From: Bradyrhizobium sp. AZCC 2262
Lineage (GTDB): Bacteria > Pseudomonadota > Alphaproteobacteria > Rhizobiales > Xanthobacteraceae
Reading direction: 5' to 3'
Assembly: GCF_036924535.1 (NCBI RefSeq)
Contig: NZ_JAZHRT010000001.1
Span: 5,208,001 to 5,272,000 of the forward strand
Length of the DNA stretch: 64,000 nt
The position numbers were made by a program, and so were the translations under genes. The notes beneath the pieces were generated by a model. That model was not told where the DNA came from. It searched no databases and saw only the letters and a list, made by a program, of their open reading frames with translations. This document shows positions 27,315 to 35,908 of this stretch, in pieces (the stretch's first letter is position 1; every line of letters begins with the position of its first letter).

Positions 27315-28649
27315 CTAGCGCGATGCCGGCGGCCGCGGCGTTTCGGAAATCAGGCGCGAGCTGCGTTGCCCGGTCAGGTACGACCAGAACCACTGCGTCT
27401 GGACACGAAACCGGTTCTGCAGCTGCGGCAGCGCAAGCACGTGCAGCGCCGCCCACACCAGCCAGGTCAGAAAGCCGCCAGTGCGCAGCCAACCGGCCTC
27501 GAGGACCGCAAAATTCTTGCCGACCACCGCCATGTTGCCTTTGTTCCGGTACCGGAAGGGGCGGCCGTCCTTGCGTCCTCTGGTGCGGTTGGCAATCAAA
27601 CGACCCACAAAGCGTCCTTGCTGGATGGCAGCTTGCGCGACGCCGGGCACGGGATGGCCGTCCTGGGTCATGGCGGCGGCATCGCCCACCACAAACACGT
27701 CACGCGCTTCAGGAATGTCCAGGAAGGGACCGACCAACGCACGCCCAGCCCGGTCCATGGTGGTGCCGAGCAGCTTCACGACCGGTGAAGCGGCAACGCC
27801 TGCGGTCCAAAGCACGGTGGCGCTCGGAATCCGTTCACCGGCCGAAATGACGCCCTGGTCGTCAACCTTGTCTACTTTCACCCCGGTCACGACTTCAACG
27901 CCGAGCTTTTTAAGTCGCCCGGCGGCCTTCTTCGACAAGGATTCCGCGAAGGTCGGAAGAACGCGAGCGCCGCCGTCCAGCAACAGGATCCGGCTCCTGG
28001 CGGGATCGATATTGCGAAAATTCCCTCGCAGGGTCACCGAGACCAGCTGGGCGATCGAGGCAGCAAGCTCGACGCCGGTCGGGCCGGCGCCGACAAGGAC
28101 GAAGGTCATCTGGCGAGCGCGTTCCTTCTCGTCGTCGGTCGATTCTGCCAGCTCGAAGGCGCTCAGGATCCTGGTTCGGATTGTTTCAGCATCATTGAGG
28201 GTCTTGAGGCCCGGCGCAAACCGCGCAAACTCGTCATGGCCGAAATAGCTCGGATGCATGCCAGTAGCCACGACTAGAAAGTCGTATTCGAATTTTCGGC
28301 TGCCAACGCCTGGGCAAGTCACCTCGACGGCGCGAGCCGCCGGATTGATGCCCTTGACCTCGGCCAGCAACACAGCGACGTTTTTCTGCTTCGCCTCGAG
28401 CTGGCGAAGCGGCGCGGCAATCTCGGAAGGCGCCAGCACCGCGGTGGCGACCTGATACAGAAGCGGCTGGAAGATGTGATGATTGCGCCGGTCAAGCAGC
28501 ACGATATCGACGTTGGATCGCTTCAGTGCACGCGCCGCTGCAATGCCGGCAAACCCGCCGCCAACGATCACAACGCGCTTCTTCCGGGGAGCCGCTTTTG
28601 CCTCTGCCGGTTTTTCCTGCGGAAAGGCTTTGGTCAGAACTGTACTCAA
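27315..28649 (-). CDS. ndh: Type II NADH:quinone oxidoreductase
   Basis: A single-polypeptide, non-proton-pumping NADH dehydrogenase (444 aa) that passes electrons from NADH to quinone at the inner face of the membrane. The FAD site is RVVIVGGGFAGIAAARAL near residue 25, the NADH site FVLVGAGPTGVELAASIA near residue 185, and the second FAD motif DVFVVGDAAAM near residue 310. The C-terminus has the amphipathic/membrane segment FLTWLVWAALHVLAL. The only start in frame before the FAD motif is TTG 28649, which would make initiation weak; no ATG is available. It could supply electrons to the quinol oxidase at 10.6-14.5 kb. Confidence 0.9.
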   Translation of the reverse strand: MSTVLTKAFPQEKPAEAKAAPRKKRVVIVGGGFAGIAAARALKRSNVDIVLLDRRNHHIFQPLLYQVATAVLAPSEIAAPLRQLEAKQKNVAVLLAEVKGINPAARAVEVTCPGVGSRKFEYDFLVVATGMHPSYFGHDEFARFAPGLKTLNDAETIRTRILSAFELAESTDDEKERARQMTFVLVGAGPTGVELAASIAQLVSVTLRGNFRNIDPARSRILLLDGGARVLPTFAESLSKKAAGRLKKLGVEVVTGVKVDKVDDQGVISAGERIPSATVLWTAGVAASPVVKLLGTTMDRAGRALVGPFLDIPEARDVFVVGDAAAMTQDGHPVPGVAQAAIQQGRFVGRLIANRTRGRKDGRPFRYRNKGNMAVVGKNFAVLEAGWLRTGGFLTWLVWAALHVLALPQLQNRFRVQTQWFWSYLTGQRSSRLISETPRPPASR

Positions 28650-28827
28650 TGGTGCACCCGATGATGTTGTACGCGCCCCGGCCGTTCGTTCCTACCGCGA
28701 CGTCCGGCACATTTCTTGAACTCCGTTGCGATGCATAGAACGTCTTTGCCTCGTTGATGCACGAGATTCGGTTCGGTTTACCGGGCGTCCGACCTGGAAT
28801 GAAGAGTGATGCTCGCAGGGACCGAGT

Positions 28828-29097
28828 TCAATCGCGCGATGCACCGTTGAGAACTGCAGACACCACATCGATGGTGAACTGCGGCAGCAGCATGAAAGGA
28901 ATAGCGAGACCGAAGGGATCGACTTTGGCGAGCGGTTGCTCCAAGCTGTCGGCTGCAAGACCGGGATAACACCCGACGCTGCAATATGGGCTATGGGTGG
29001 ACAAATCACGCAAGTAGCCTCGCTGAAGCGGCCGCGCGCACGCTGCGCAGCGGGACGGGCTGCGCAGGGTCCTATGGTTCACCAATACGAAATTCAT
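28828..29097 (-). CDS. Small Cys-containing protein of unknown function (89 aa)
   Basis: ATG 29097 follows GAGGA with 6 nt spacing. The protein has CAAC near residue 18 and a second pair in YCSVGCY near residue 39, a possible zinc site. It starts MNFVLVNHRT, like a family of small proteins I associate with Bradyrhizobium. The C-terminal half is more hydrophobic (FGLAIPFMLLPQFTIDVV). Function unknown. Confidence 0.5.
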   Translation of the reverse strand: MNFVLVNHRTLRSPSRCAACARPLQRGYLRDLSTHSPYCSVGCYPGLAADSLEQPLAKVDPFGLAIPFMLLPQFTIDVVSAVLNGASRD

Positions 29098-29128
29098 CGC
29101 AGTCCTCAGGTCGTTTTCGGTACCCGCT

Positions 29129-29428
29129 TCATCGGGCTATACGTCCTCGGGCTCCAACGATCCCGCTGCCGTCGGACGGTTTCATTCCCGCCAAGATGAT
29201 CTGACTGCATGCGTCGCTGAGCTCCGCGTTCTTCTGTCTAAGACAGGCAGTGATCTGGTTCGCATCAGGGATGAACGCACTGCAAAGGCGAAGCACGTCG
29301 GGGGTGCAGGCGCGTTGCTCCTCCGGAGTTCCTTGCGCGATCGCAGAAGCGGGCGAAGCCATCAATGATAGCCAAACAACGCGCGCAAGCGCTTTCACCC
29401 CAAGTCGCATCCATTTATCTTTACCCAT
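29129..29428 (-). CDS. Small exported Cys-rich protein (99 aa)
   Basis: GAGGG lies 8 nt before ATG 29428. A signal peptide (LARVVWLSLMASPASAIAQ) precedes a mature part with four Cys in RACTPDVLRLCSAFIPD and TACLRQKNAELSDACSQI. The regular Cys spacing (about 8, 15 and 12) suggests two disulfides in the periplasm. The protein belongs by eye to a small family of unknown function common in Bradyrhizobium (TPEEQRACTPDV motif). Confidence 0.7.
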   Translation of the reverse strand: MGKDKWMRLGVKALARVVWLSLMASPASAIAQGTPEEQRACTPDVLRLCSAFIPDANQITACLRQKNAELSDACSQIILAGMKPSDGSGIVGARGRIAR

Positions 29429-29571
29429 TCGAAAACCCTCAAAGCGAAACCGGGTCCGTCAATCGTGTACCTGATGACGTGCCCACGAAGCCCCCGCCCG
29501 ATCCTTGGTATCGCGGCGCGGCCGATGCATATTGAACGGCGTTGCGATCCATAGAACATCCTTGCCGCGTT

Positions 29572-30852
29572 TCATTCGGACGTGGGCAGAAAGTGCTCGA
29601 ACAGCAGGCGCGGCAGGATCAGCCCCAGGGTCATGGCCAGGATGACTAGAAACGCCATGGTCCCGTTCACGGCGACGCTCGTCAGCAGGACCGCCGGCGC
29701 GCGCGGCCCGATCGAGACCAGCTCGACCAGGGCGCTCGCGGCGTGGAACAGGAATAAGCCCGGCATCATCGAGACAACGGCGGAGAAGCCGAGCGCCGCG
29801 AACGGCAGATGCAGACGGTCGGCGACCGGCGTGACGATGACGCTGACGATGATGCAGGCGACGAAAGCACCGATTGCAGCATTTGCCGATGCCATCGAGA
29901 TCACGGCCCAGCGCACCGCATGCGCAAACATGCCGACCACGATCGGGATCGGCAGCAGGCGCCATGGCATCGAGAAGAAGGTGCCGAACGCGGCGACGGC
30001 GCATCCTGCCGCGATCACGTCAGCGATCAGCGGCGTCGGCGCCGACGATCCGGCAGCCGGAAGAGTTGCGCCGGTGGCGACGAGCCCGAACCAGAGGCCG
30101 GCGCAGATCATCAGCACGAGGACGCCCGCATAGGCAAGGCGCGCGATGCCGAGCGCTATGCGCGTGCGCGCGAGATCGATGGCGCCGTTGAGGAGATGCG
30201 GGCCAGGCACCAGCACCATGCAGGGACAGAACGCGATTAGCGTTATCGCCTCCGACCCCTGCAGGCGGCCGGCAGCGCCGGCGACGGCACCGGCGATGGC
30301 GGCCGCGCAAAGCGGCTGGATAAAGGGATTGGTGGTGAAGCCCGACAGCCATCGACGCACAAACGCGCCGATCGCCGCGCTCGCCGCAATCAGCAGCAGG
30401 CTCATTGCATCGACCGCGCCGAAAATGACGCCGAGCGATGCCGCGCCAACGGCCGCTAACAGCGTGAAGCGCAGCGTCGAAGCCGGCGTCGAGCAGCCTG
30501 CCAACGTGATTGCAGACCGCGCGGCGCCAGCCTCCAGCTTGCCATCGCAGAGCTGATCCACCACGGTCGTGACAGCAAGCACCTTGCTCATATCGACGCC
30601 GAGCGGCTTTACGGGAACGATCTTTGACATCGTTGTGCCGTCGATCTCAACCGTGAGCTGGCCCCAGTATGGCAGCGCCGTCACCGGCACACCGAGAGCA
30701 CGCCCAAGCCGTTCCGCGGCGATGACAGTCCGCTCCGTGGTCTGCCCGTGAGCGAACAAAAGCGCTGCCGCCAACGCAATCGGGTCCAGCGCCGCTTCGC
30801 GTGTCAGTGGCCCGGGCTCAGGCGGCGATGATGGTTGAATGAAGCTGATCAT
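29572..30852 (-). CDS. ThrE-family threonine/serine exporter-like membrane protein
   Basis: A 426-aa inner-membrane protein with about ten hydrophobic helices. The N-terminal soluble part (ALLFAHGQTTERTVIAAERLGRALG ... YWGQLTVEI) is the DUF1212/ThrE domain, followed by helices such as GAVDAMSLLLIAASAAIGAFV. The C-terminal half (ADVIAAGCAVAAFGTFFSMPW, FSAVVSMMPGLFLFHAASALVEL) is the DUF3815/ThrE_2 part. The founding member exports threonine and serine; here the substrate is unknown. Its start has no strong ribosome-binding site. Confidence 0.8.
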   Translation of the reverse strand: MISFIQPSSPPEPGPLTREAALDPIALAAALLFAHGQTTERTVIAAERLGRALGVPVTALPYWGQLTVEIDGTTMSKIVPVKPLGVDMSKVLAVTTVVDQLCDGKLEAGAARSAITLAGCSTPASTLRFTLLAAVGAASLGVIFGAVDAMSLLLIAASAAIGAFVRRWLSGFTTNPFIQPLCAAAIAGAVAGAAGRLQGSEAITLIAFCPCMVLVPGPHLLNGAIDLARTRIALGIARLAYAGVLVLMICAGLWFGLVATGATLPAAGSSAPTPLIADVIAAGCAVAAFGTFFSMPWRLLPIPIVVGMFAHAVRWAVISMASANAAIGAFVACIIVSVIVTPVADRLHLPFAALGFSAVVSMMPGLFLFHAASALVELVSIGPRAPAVLLTSVAVNGTMAFLVILAMTLGLILPRLLFEHFLPTSE

Positions 30853-30991
30853 GACGAGTTATCACTCATGGCATCCGGCCCTGCTGTAACCATTTGTGTC
30901 ACAGCATGCGCCGCGTCCCGGAAGCGGGCTTGCAGATGATTGCAAGGATTTGTACGCAATTGCGGCGAACGGCTCGCCGGTCGACGTCGCT

Positions 30992-33772
30992 CTAGCCAGC
31001 GGCCCTGGTGCCGGGTTGAAGGCGGCTGAGGATTTGTCGCGCGCGATCGTGAACCGGGGAGACGATTTCATCTGACGTCTGGTCAAGAGCCGCGCTGATA
31101 TGTCCGTATGCCTCCGGCATTCGCTTCTGTGACAGCAACAGCTCGGCAAGATCGATCGCCGACTTCAATTCAAACAGGTTGGCGGACTGTCGTCTTGACC
31201 ACTCGATCGATGACATCAAGCTTCTTTCTGCGTCAGGATAGTCCTCGGCCGACCTGGACGCCAGGATGAGGCCCTTCACCCTCAACAAAGCGGGCACGAA
31301 CAACAATTTTCCTCCGCGCTTCTGGACGTCGAGGGCCTTCATCACCAGCGTCAGCGCTTCCTCGTGCTGGCCCAACGCAGCAAGGCCCTCGCCGAGATCG
31401 CTGACAAAATCCATATTGAGCATTTCGTGACGTTGAGTCTCAAGTTCTTCCGACGCCCTCTTCAACAACAGAACACCGTCGCGAATATCGCCCTGAAGGA
31501 GCAGCCACCGTCCTCGCAAACCAGTCGCGATCGAACGTAGCGGATTTAGGGAGTGAGTTGCAGAGACGTCGGTCAGTTGCACGATGTACTGCTCTGACTT
31601 CTGCCAATCTTCAAGTGCCAGATATACGGGGAGAACCAGGATCAGGGATCGGCACAATGTCGCTGAAAGTTCGGATTTTTCTCCCTCTTCTATCGCAAGT
31701 CTTGCGTAGTCCAGAGATTGGTCCAGCACCCCCCTGTACAACAGAGAGCGCGCCATTCCGGCAAGCAAGAGGGTGGTGTGATGAAACAAATAGCGTGCAG
31801 CGTGCAAGCGCGAGCCGGAAACCGCGTGGCGCAGTCCGGCTTCGAAATGCTTCTGTGCAAGAAGATGATTTCCCGCCAAATGATTAGCGGCGCCCAGCAT
31901 CGTTTCAGCGTGCGCCATGTCGTCGGGATCTTGAATTGTCAAAGCCACTTTTTGGCTTTGTGCGGCGACATCGAGTGCGCGGTGAATATCTGTTGTCCAA
32001 CTCGAAAACAAGAACAGTCCACTCAGAAGCCTGAATTCGCGGGCAAGGTCCTGCTGCATGAGCGCAACGTCGAGCGCGCGAGAGTTTTTATGCTTATCTT
32101 CCAGCCGGGCTATCCCCTGCTCTGCCCAGCTCTGCCATTCGATTAACAGCGACAGTTCCATGAACAGCTGCGTTGAAGCGACCGCAAGTCTTGTCGCGAT
32201 CTCTTCGTATCCGCGCGGTCCAAAGCTCCATTCCAGCGCCAAACGAACGTTGCTGAGTTGCCCGGAATAGGCCGCAACTCTTTCAGCCCTTGGCAGGGCC
32301 GATAGCATCTCTCTTTGCGATTGGAGCTGTTGGGCGACGTATTCCGCATGCCGCCGGGAGATTGCGTCGAACTCGCCGTGCTCCTCCAGTTTCCCAAGGG
32401 CATATGCGCGCGTCGTGTCCAGTAATCGATATTGTGGCTCCCCTTGGTCAAGCTGGACCGCAATCAAGGACTTTTCGACTAGTCCCGCGATTGCGTCACA
32501 GATCTCTCCGTGGTCGGAGCCTTGTTCGCCCGCGACGTACCTCGCCCCTTCCAGGCCGAAATGATCGACGAACCTGGCAATTCGTCTGAAGACAATCCTC
32601 TCCATATCCGGCAGCAGATCGTAGCTCCAATCCAGGGTTGCCTTGAGCGTCTGGTGCCGGGGGACCGCCGTTCGATGGCCAAACTTCAGCAACTCCAGCC
32701 GAAATACCAAACGCGCGACAGTGCTCCTGACGCCGAACGCAGCCACCGGGCCGGCGGCCAATTCGATCGCGAGCGGTATACCATCCAATCTTCGGCACAT
32801 CTCGGCGACGAATGGTGCCTCGCTGTCGGTGAGAACGAAATTGCTGCCTCTTGCCTTCACGCGCTCGACAAAGAGCTGAACGGCTGGATAGCAAAGCACG
32901 ACATCCGCTGTTTGCTCAGAACCGGCTGGCGGGAAATCGAGGGGAAAGATGCGGCAGCAATGTTCGCCCTCTACCCTCAGCAATTCACGACTCGTGGTCA
33001 GGAGATGGACTTGTTCGACTTCCTGAAAGAGCTGTTCAGCCAACAAAGCGGTCGCCTTGATCACGTGCTCACAATTATCGAGGATGATAAGCAGTCGTCT
33101 CGAACGGATAAGATCAACGAGTTCAATGCTCTCATCGTTCGATTTCAGGGCAAGTCCCAAGGAGGTCCCGACGGTCCGAACAACAAGATCCGGATCGGCA
33201 AGGTTTCCCAGGTCGACAAAGTAAACTTCTCCGCCGAACTCTTCGGCAATTGCGTGGCCCGCGGCCACAGCGATGGTCGTCTTGCCGATGCCACCGGGGC
33301 CAAGCAGAGTCACGAACCGCTTCACTCGCAGGTTGTCCTTGACTTCGCTGAGCACCGATTCGCGGTCAATCATCACAGGCGGTCGCGCCGCGAGCCTACC
33401 TTGCAGCCGGGGCCTGTCGTTTCTGCTCTCAGTACTGCCTGCGAGTGGGACGACGGTGCCGACGAACGAGTAGCCCCGGGCCTTGACGTTTGCGATGTAT
33501 CGGTTGCCAAATTGGCCGTCAGCAAGCGCCTTGCGAACCGCGGCAATGTGGACCCGGAGGCTGCCCTCCTCTACGGTTACGTCCGGCCAGACGTGATCAA
33601 TGAGCTCCTGCTTCGCAATGACCTCACCCGGGCGGTCGGCAAGATAGATCAAAATATCTAGTGCCCGGCCGCCGAGGGGAAGCACTTCATTGTCGCGCCG
33701 GAGCATCCTCTCGCCAATCGAAAGTTCGAAAGGGCCGAACCTCAGCTTCCTATGAACTACGGTGTCATACAT
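30992..33772 (-). CDS. Winged-helix / STAND-ATPase / TPR transcriptional regulator (926 aa)
   Basis: Residues about 10-105 are an OmpR/PhoB-type winged helix (LRFGPFELSIGERML, LPLGGRALDILIYLADRPGEVI, VHIAAVRKALAD, ANVKARGYSFVG). Residues about 150-400 form a signal-transduction ATPase with P-loop GPGGIGKTT and Walker B LLIILDNCEHV, then the ARC2-like CRRLDGIPLAIELAA and winged segment TLDWSYDLLPDMER. The C-terminal 450 residues are helical repeats, probably TPR-like. There is no receiver or membrane segment. Such proteins are thought to be ligand-gated switches that bind DNA on ATP-driven oligomerisation; the target and ligand are unknown. A paralogue lies at 42129. Confidence 0.85.
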   Translation of the reverse strand: MYDTVVHRKLRFGPFELSIGERMLRRDNEVLPLGGRALDILIYLADRPGEVIAKQELIDHVWPDVTVEEGSLRVHIAAVRKALADGQFGNRYIANVKARGYSFVGTVVPLAGSTESRNDRPRLQGRLAARPPVMIDRESVLSEVKDNLRVKRFVTLLGPGGIGKTTIAVAAGHAIAEEFGGEVYFVDLGNLADPDLVVRTVGTSLGLALKSNDESIELVDLIRSRRLLIILDNCEHVIKATALLAEQLFQEVEQVHLLTTSRELLRVEGEHCCRIFPLDFPPAGSEQTADVVLCYPAVQLFVERVKARGSNFVLTDSEAPFVAEMCRRLDGIPLAIELAAGPVAAFGVRSTVARLVFRLELLKFGHRTAVPRHQTLKATLDWSYDLLPDMERIVFRRIARFVDHFGLEGARYVAGEQGSDHGEICDAIAGLVEKSLIAVQLDQGEPQYRLLDTTRAYALGKLEEHGEFDAISRRHAEYVAQQLQSQREMLSALPRAERVAAYSGQLSNVRLALEWSFGPRGYEEIATRLAVASTQLFMELSLLIEWQSWAEQGIARLEDKHKNSRALDVALMQQDLAREFRLLSGLFLFSSWTTDIHRALDVAAQSQKVALTIQDPDDMAHAETMLGAANHLAGNHLLAQKHFEAGLRHAVSGSRLHAARYLFHHTTLLLAGMARSLLYRGVLDQSLDYARLAIEEGEKSELSATLCRSLILVLPVYLALEDWQKSEQYIVQLTDVSATHSLNPLRSIATGLRGRWLLLQGDIRDGVLLLKRASEELETQRHEMLNMDFVSDLGEGLAALGQHEEALTLVMKALDVQKRGGKLLFVPALLRVKGLILASRSAEDYPDAERSLMSSIEWSRRQSANLFELKSAIDLAELLLSQKRMPEAYGHISAALDQTSDEIVSPVHDRARQILSRLQPGTRAAG

Positions 33773-34198
33773 ATGTCAGCCAAGAATGAAGGGCTTCGCG
33801 ACCCCGTATAAGTACCGTCAGCCGGCAAATGCCGCAATTGTGCGCGCGTAAGGTTGGCCACAACGAAGCTCGTAGCCGTTCCCACACCTTTGGAAAGGAG
33901 GAACTAAACCTTGGTATAGCTCAATCACCTTCAACGCGGAGGGTTAAGGCGGCACTCGCACCGCTGCGACCACAACGAAGGGCAAGGGCAGCATGCGCCG
34001 GCACGACCGTCCTGCCTTGCGCGTCCAGCCGCTGGAGCCAATTGCACAAAGATCCGTCGCAAAATGACGGACTGATCTTATGTCCACGCCCTCTGCGATG
34101 CCGATGTCAATTGAGTTGCATCGCCGGCGGTCAGTGGAGGCGATCTAACGCGGACCCAGCGAACATTGATGCAATGTAGGCTAACTAAAGACGCGCCT
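33773..34198. other. 426-bp gap, promoter side of the large regulator
   Basis: No gene is supported. The left end must contain the promoter for the leftward winged-helix/ATPase regulator. I saw no repeat or strong hairpin. Confidence 0.45.
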
Positions 34199-34582
34199 CT
34201 ATTTACTTTTGCGCAAATCGAGGGCGCTCTGAATACAATTCAGGAGATCGCTCTCATTAAACGGTTTGGGCAGATAGCAGATGACCCCGGCTTCAAGTGC
34301 GCGGGCACGAATATCATCGCTCGGATAGGCCGTTATCAGGACGGTGGGGATCTCTTTACCCAATCGAGACAGCTTGCTGTGGAGATCAAGGCCATTCATC
34401 TTGGGCATGTCGAAGTCGACAATCAGGCAGCCGGTGCGGATGAGTTCGGGTGACCGCAAAAACTCCTCCCCCGACAAAAATGCCCGGGCGAGCAACCCCA
34501 TCGAACGCATCAAAACTTCGATTGCGTTTCCGACCGCTTCGTCGTCATCGACTATGGCAACTATTGGTCGGCTATTTGGCAC
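34199..34582 (-). CDS. Single-domain response regulator (receiver only)
   Basis: A 127-aa CheY-like/FixJ-type receiver with no output domain. The acidic pocket is VDDDEA (residues 11-16), the phospho-acceptor Asp is about residue 56 in LIVDFDMPKMNG, Thr/Ala follow in LITAYPS, and the switch Lys is in YLPKPFNE. It would act by protein contact or as a phosphate shuttle between kinases. No kinase is immediately adjacent, but four lie within 20 kb, including one without a phospho-acceptor His. A palindrome (34686-34699) lies about 100 bp upstream of its start. Confidence 0.88.
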   Translation of the reverse strand: MPNSRPIVAIVDDDEAVGNAIEVLMRSMGLLARAFLSGEEFLRSPELIRTGCLIVDFDMPKMNGLDLHSKLSRLGKEIPTVLITAYPSDDIRARALEAGVICYLPKPFNESDLLNCIQSALDLRKSK

Positions 34583-34685
34583 CTGGCAAGACCGGTAATC
34601 GTGAGACAGCTCTTAACGGAGCGACGGATGCCGTCCGCGAGGCTCTTTCCTATCCAACCTAGGCGCAGCCGCGACGTGCTTCGAT

Positions 34686-34699
34686 TATACAATTGTATA
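34686..34699. promoter_or_regulatory. Perfect palindrome, possible operator
   Basis: TATACAATTGTATA is a perfect 14-bp palindrome, about 100 bp before the receiver gene start. It resembles GntR-type operators in form. A half-site TATACAAGGG occurs at about 34950 in the same gap. No GntR gene is in the window. Confidence 0.4.
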
Positions 34700-34796
34700 G
34701 GAACTCAACGGTTGGCTTCGGAGGGTCGGAAGTTGTGTAGCCGAGGGAGCTGTGTCACAGGCATGGACCTCACATCACCCAACCCTGTCAGCTCAC

Positions 34797-34831
34797 AAAA
34801 AACCCCTCCAGCTTTGACTGCGCTGGAGGGG
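34797..34831 (-). terminator. Strong leftward intrinsic terminator
   Basis: A perfect 10-bp stem CCCCTCCAGC/GCTGGAGGGG with a 9-nt loop; on the minus strand the stem is followed by six T residues. It is correctly built for leftward transcripts, but the DNA to its right holds only the rightward FixJ gene promoter. The transcript it ends is unknown. Confidence 0.7.
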
Positions 34832-35166
34832 CAAGGGAGGCCCTAGGGAGTGGTCGGCCTCGGGGGAGGAGAACTTCACCATAGCGGCACGCATTGGCGC
34901 TCACTATTGATCTATCGGAAGGATCGAGTACCAAATAGGAGTGTGCGCACTATACAAGGGTCGCACCGCCAGCTTGGTCGGTTCGACTTTGGCGGGCAAC
35001 CAGCTGCCTGTCGCAGAACGTGGCCGACTTCAACCGGCCCGTTGGCCGATGGGCGTGATCCGTCGGAACCGAATTGGGCTGGTCATCCCCTCTATCGGTT
35101 ACGCGATAATCTCGCTATGCTCCCTGCCAGACGGGCAAGGCCAACGCGCATGTCAACGAGGAACAT

Positions 35167-35814
35167 GTGGTAGAGCAACCGCCAACAGTGATAGTCATCG
35201 ACGATGACCCCGGAGTGCGAGACTCCCTGGGCAAGCTGCTTCGATCGGCGGGGTTTCTAGTCAGCCTATTCGGTTCGGTGAGCGAATTTCTCGAAGCGGA
35301 TCGGCCGGAAGGACCCGCTTGCCTTGTGCTTGACGTGCGGCTTCCCGGTCAGAGCGGACTCGAACTGCAGCGCGAACTGGCAGGTGCCAAAAGACAACCG
35401 CCGATCATCTTCATTACCGGACATGGTGACATTCCAATGTCGGTGCAGGCGATGAAGGGTGGTGCAATCGAATTCCTGACAAAGCCGTTCCGGGAGCAGG
35501 ATTTGCTTGATGCGATTCAGCTCGGTCATGCTCGCGATCGAGCGCGGCTTGAGCAGGAACGAACTATCGCAGAATTAAAAGTTCGTTTCGAAACTTTGAC
35601 GCCGCGGGAGCGCGAGGTCATGGCGTTCGTGGTGAGCGGGCGGCTAAACAAGCAGATCGCAGCCGACCTCGGCGTAAGCGAGATCACGGTAAAAGTTCAT
35701 CGTGGCCAGGTAATGCGCAAAATGCGGGCATCGTCCTTGCCTGACCTGGCGCGCATGGCCGACCAATTGCAACTGCCGCTGACAAAGCCGCGCAGCCCAG
35801 GTCGCGTTGCCTAG
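35167..35814 (+). CDS. FixJ-family response regulator (receiver plus LuxR-type HTH)
   Basis: A 215-aa regulator. The receiver has IDDDPG, phospho-acceptor Asp about residue 56 in LVLDVRLPGQSG, TGHGDIPMSVQAMK and Lys in FLTKPF. The output domain has LTPREREVMAFVVSGRLNKQIAADLGVSEITVKVHRG, the NarL/FixJ helix-turn-helix. The start is taken as GTG 35167 because the overlapping ATG at 35165 hits a stop at once. It converges on the five-PAS kinase at 35909-38968, the likeliest partner by position. Confidence 0.9.
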   Translation: MVEQPPTVIVIDDDPGVRDSLGKLLRSAGFLVSLFGSVSEFLEADRPEGPACLVLDVRLPGQSGLELQRELAGAKRQPPIIFITGHGDIPMSVQAMKGGAIEFLTKPFREQDLLDAIQLGHARDRARLEQERTIAELKVRFETLTPREREVMAFVVSGRLNKQIAADLGVSEITVKVHRGQVMRKMRASSLPDLARMADQLQLPLTKPRSPGRVA

Positions 35815-35908
35815 CGCGGACGCTCAGCCTGCATCTCCCGAATGGTCCGATTGCGCGTATCACCCTAGAGGGTCAGGGTGCCTGCCAGACTCGACGTCTG
35901 CCACGTCT

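Larger units (their letters stand above)
34583..35166. other. Divergent 584-bp regulatory region
   Basis: It separates the leftward receiver gene and the rightward FixJ gene. It holds a perfect palindrome (34686-34699) and a strong leftward terminator (34797-34831) that lies upstream of both genes. No protein-coding frame is convincing. A short leftward RNA starting between 34832 and 35166 would explain the terminator. Confidence 0.5.
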
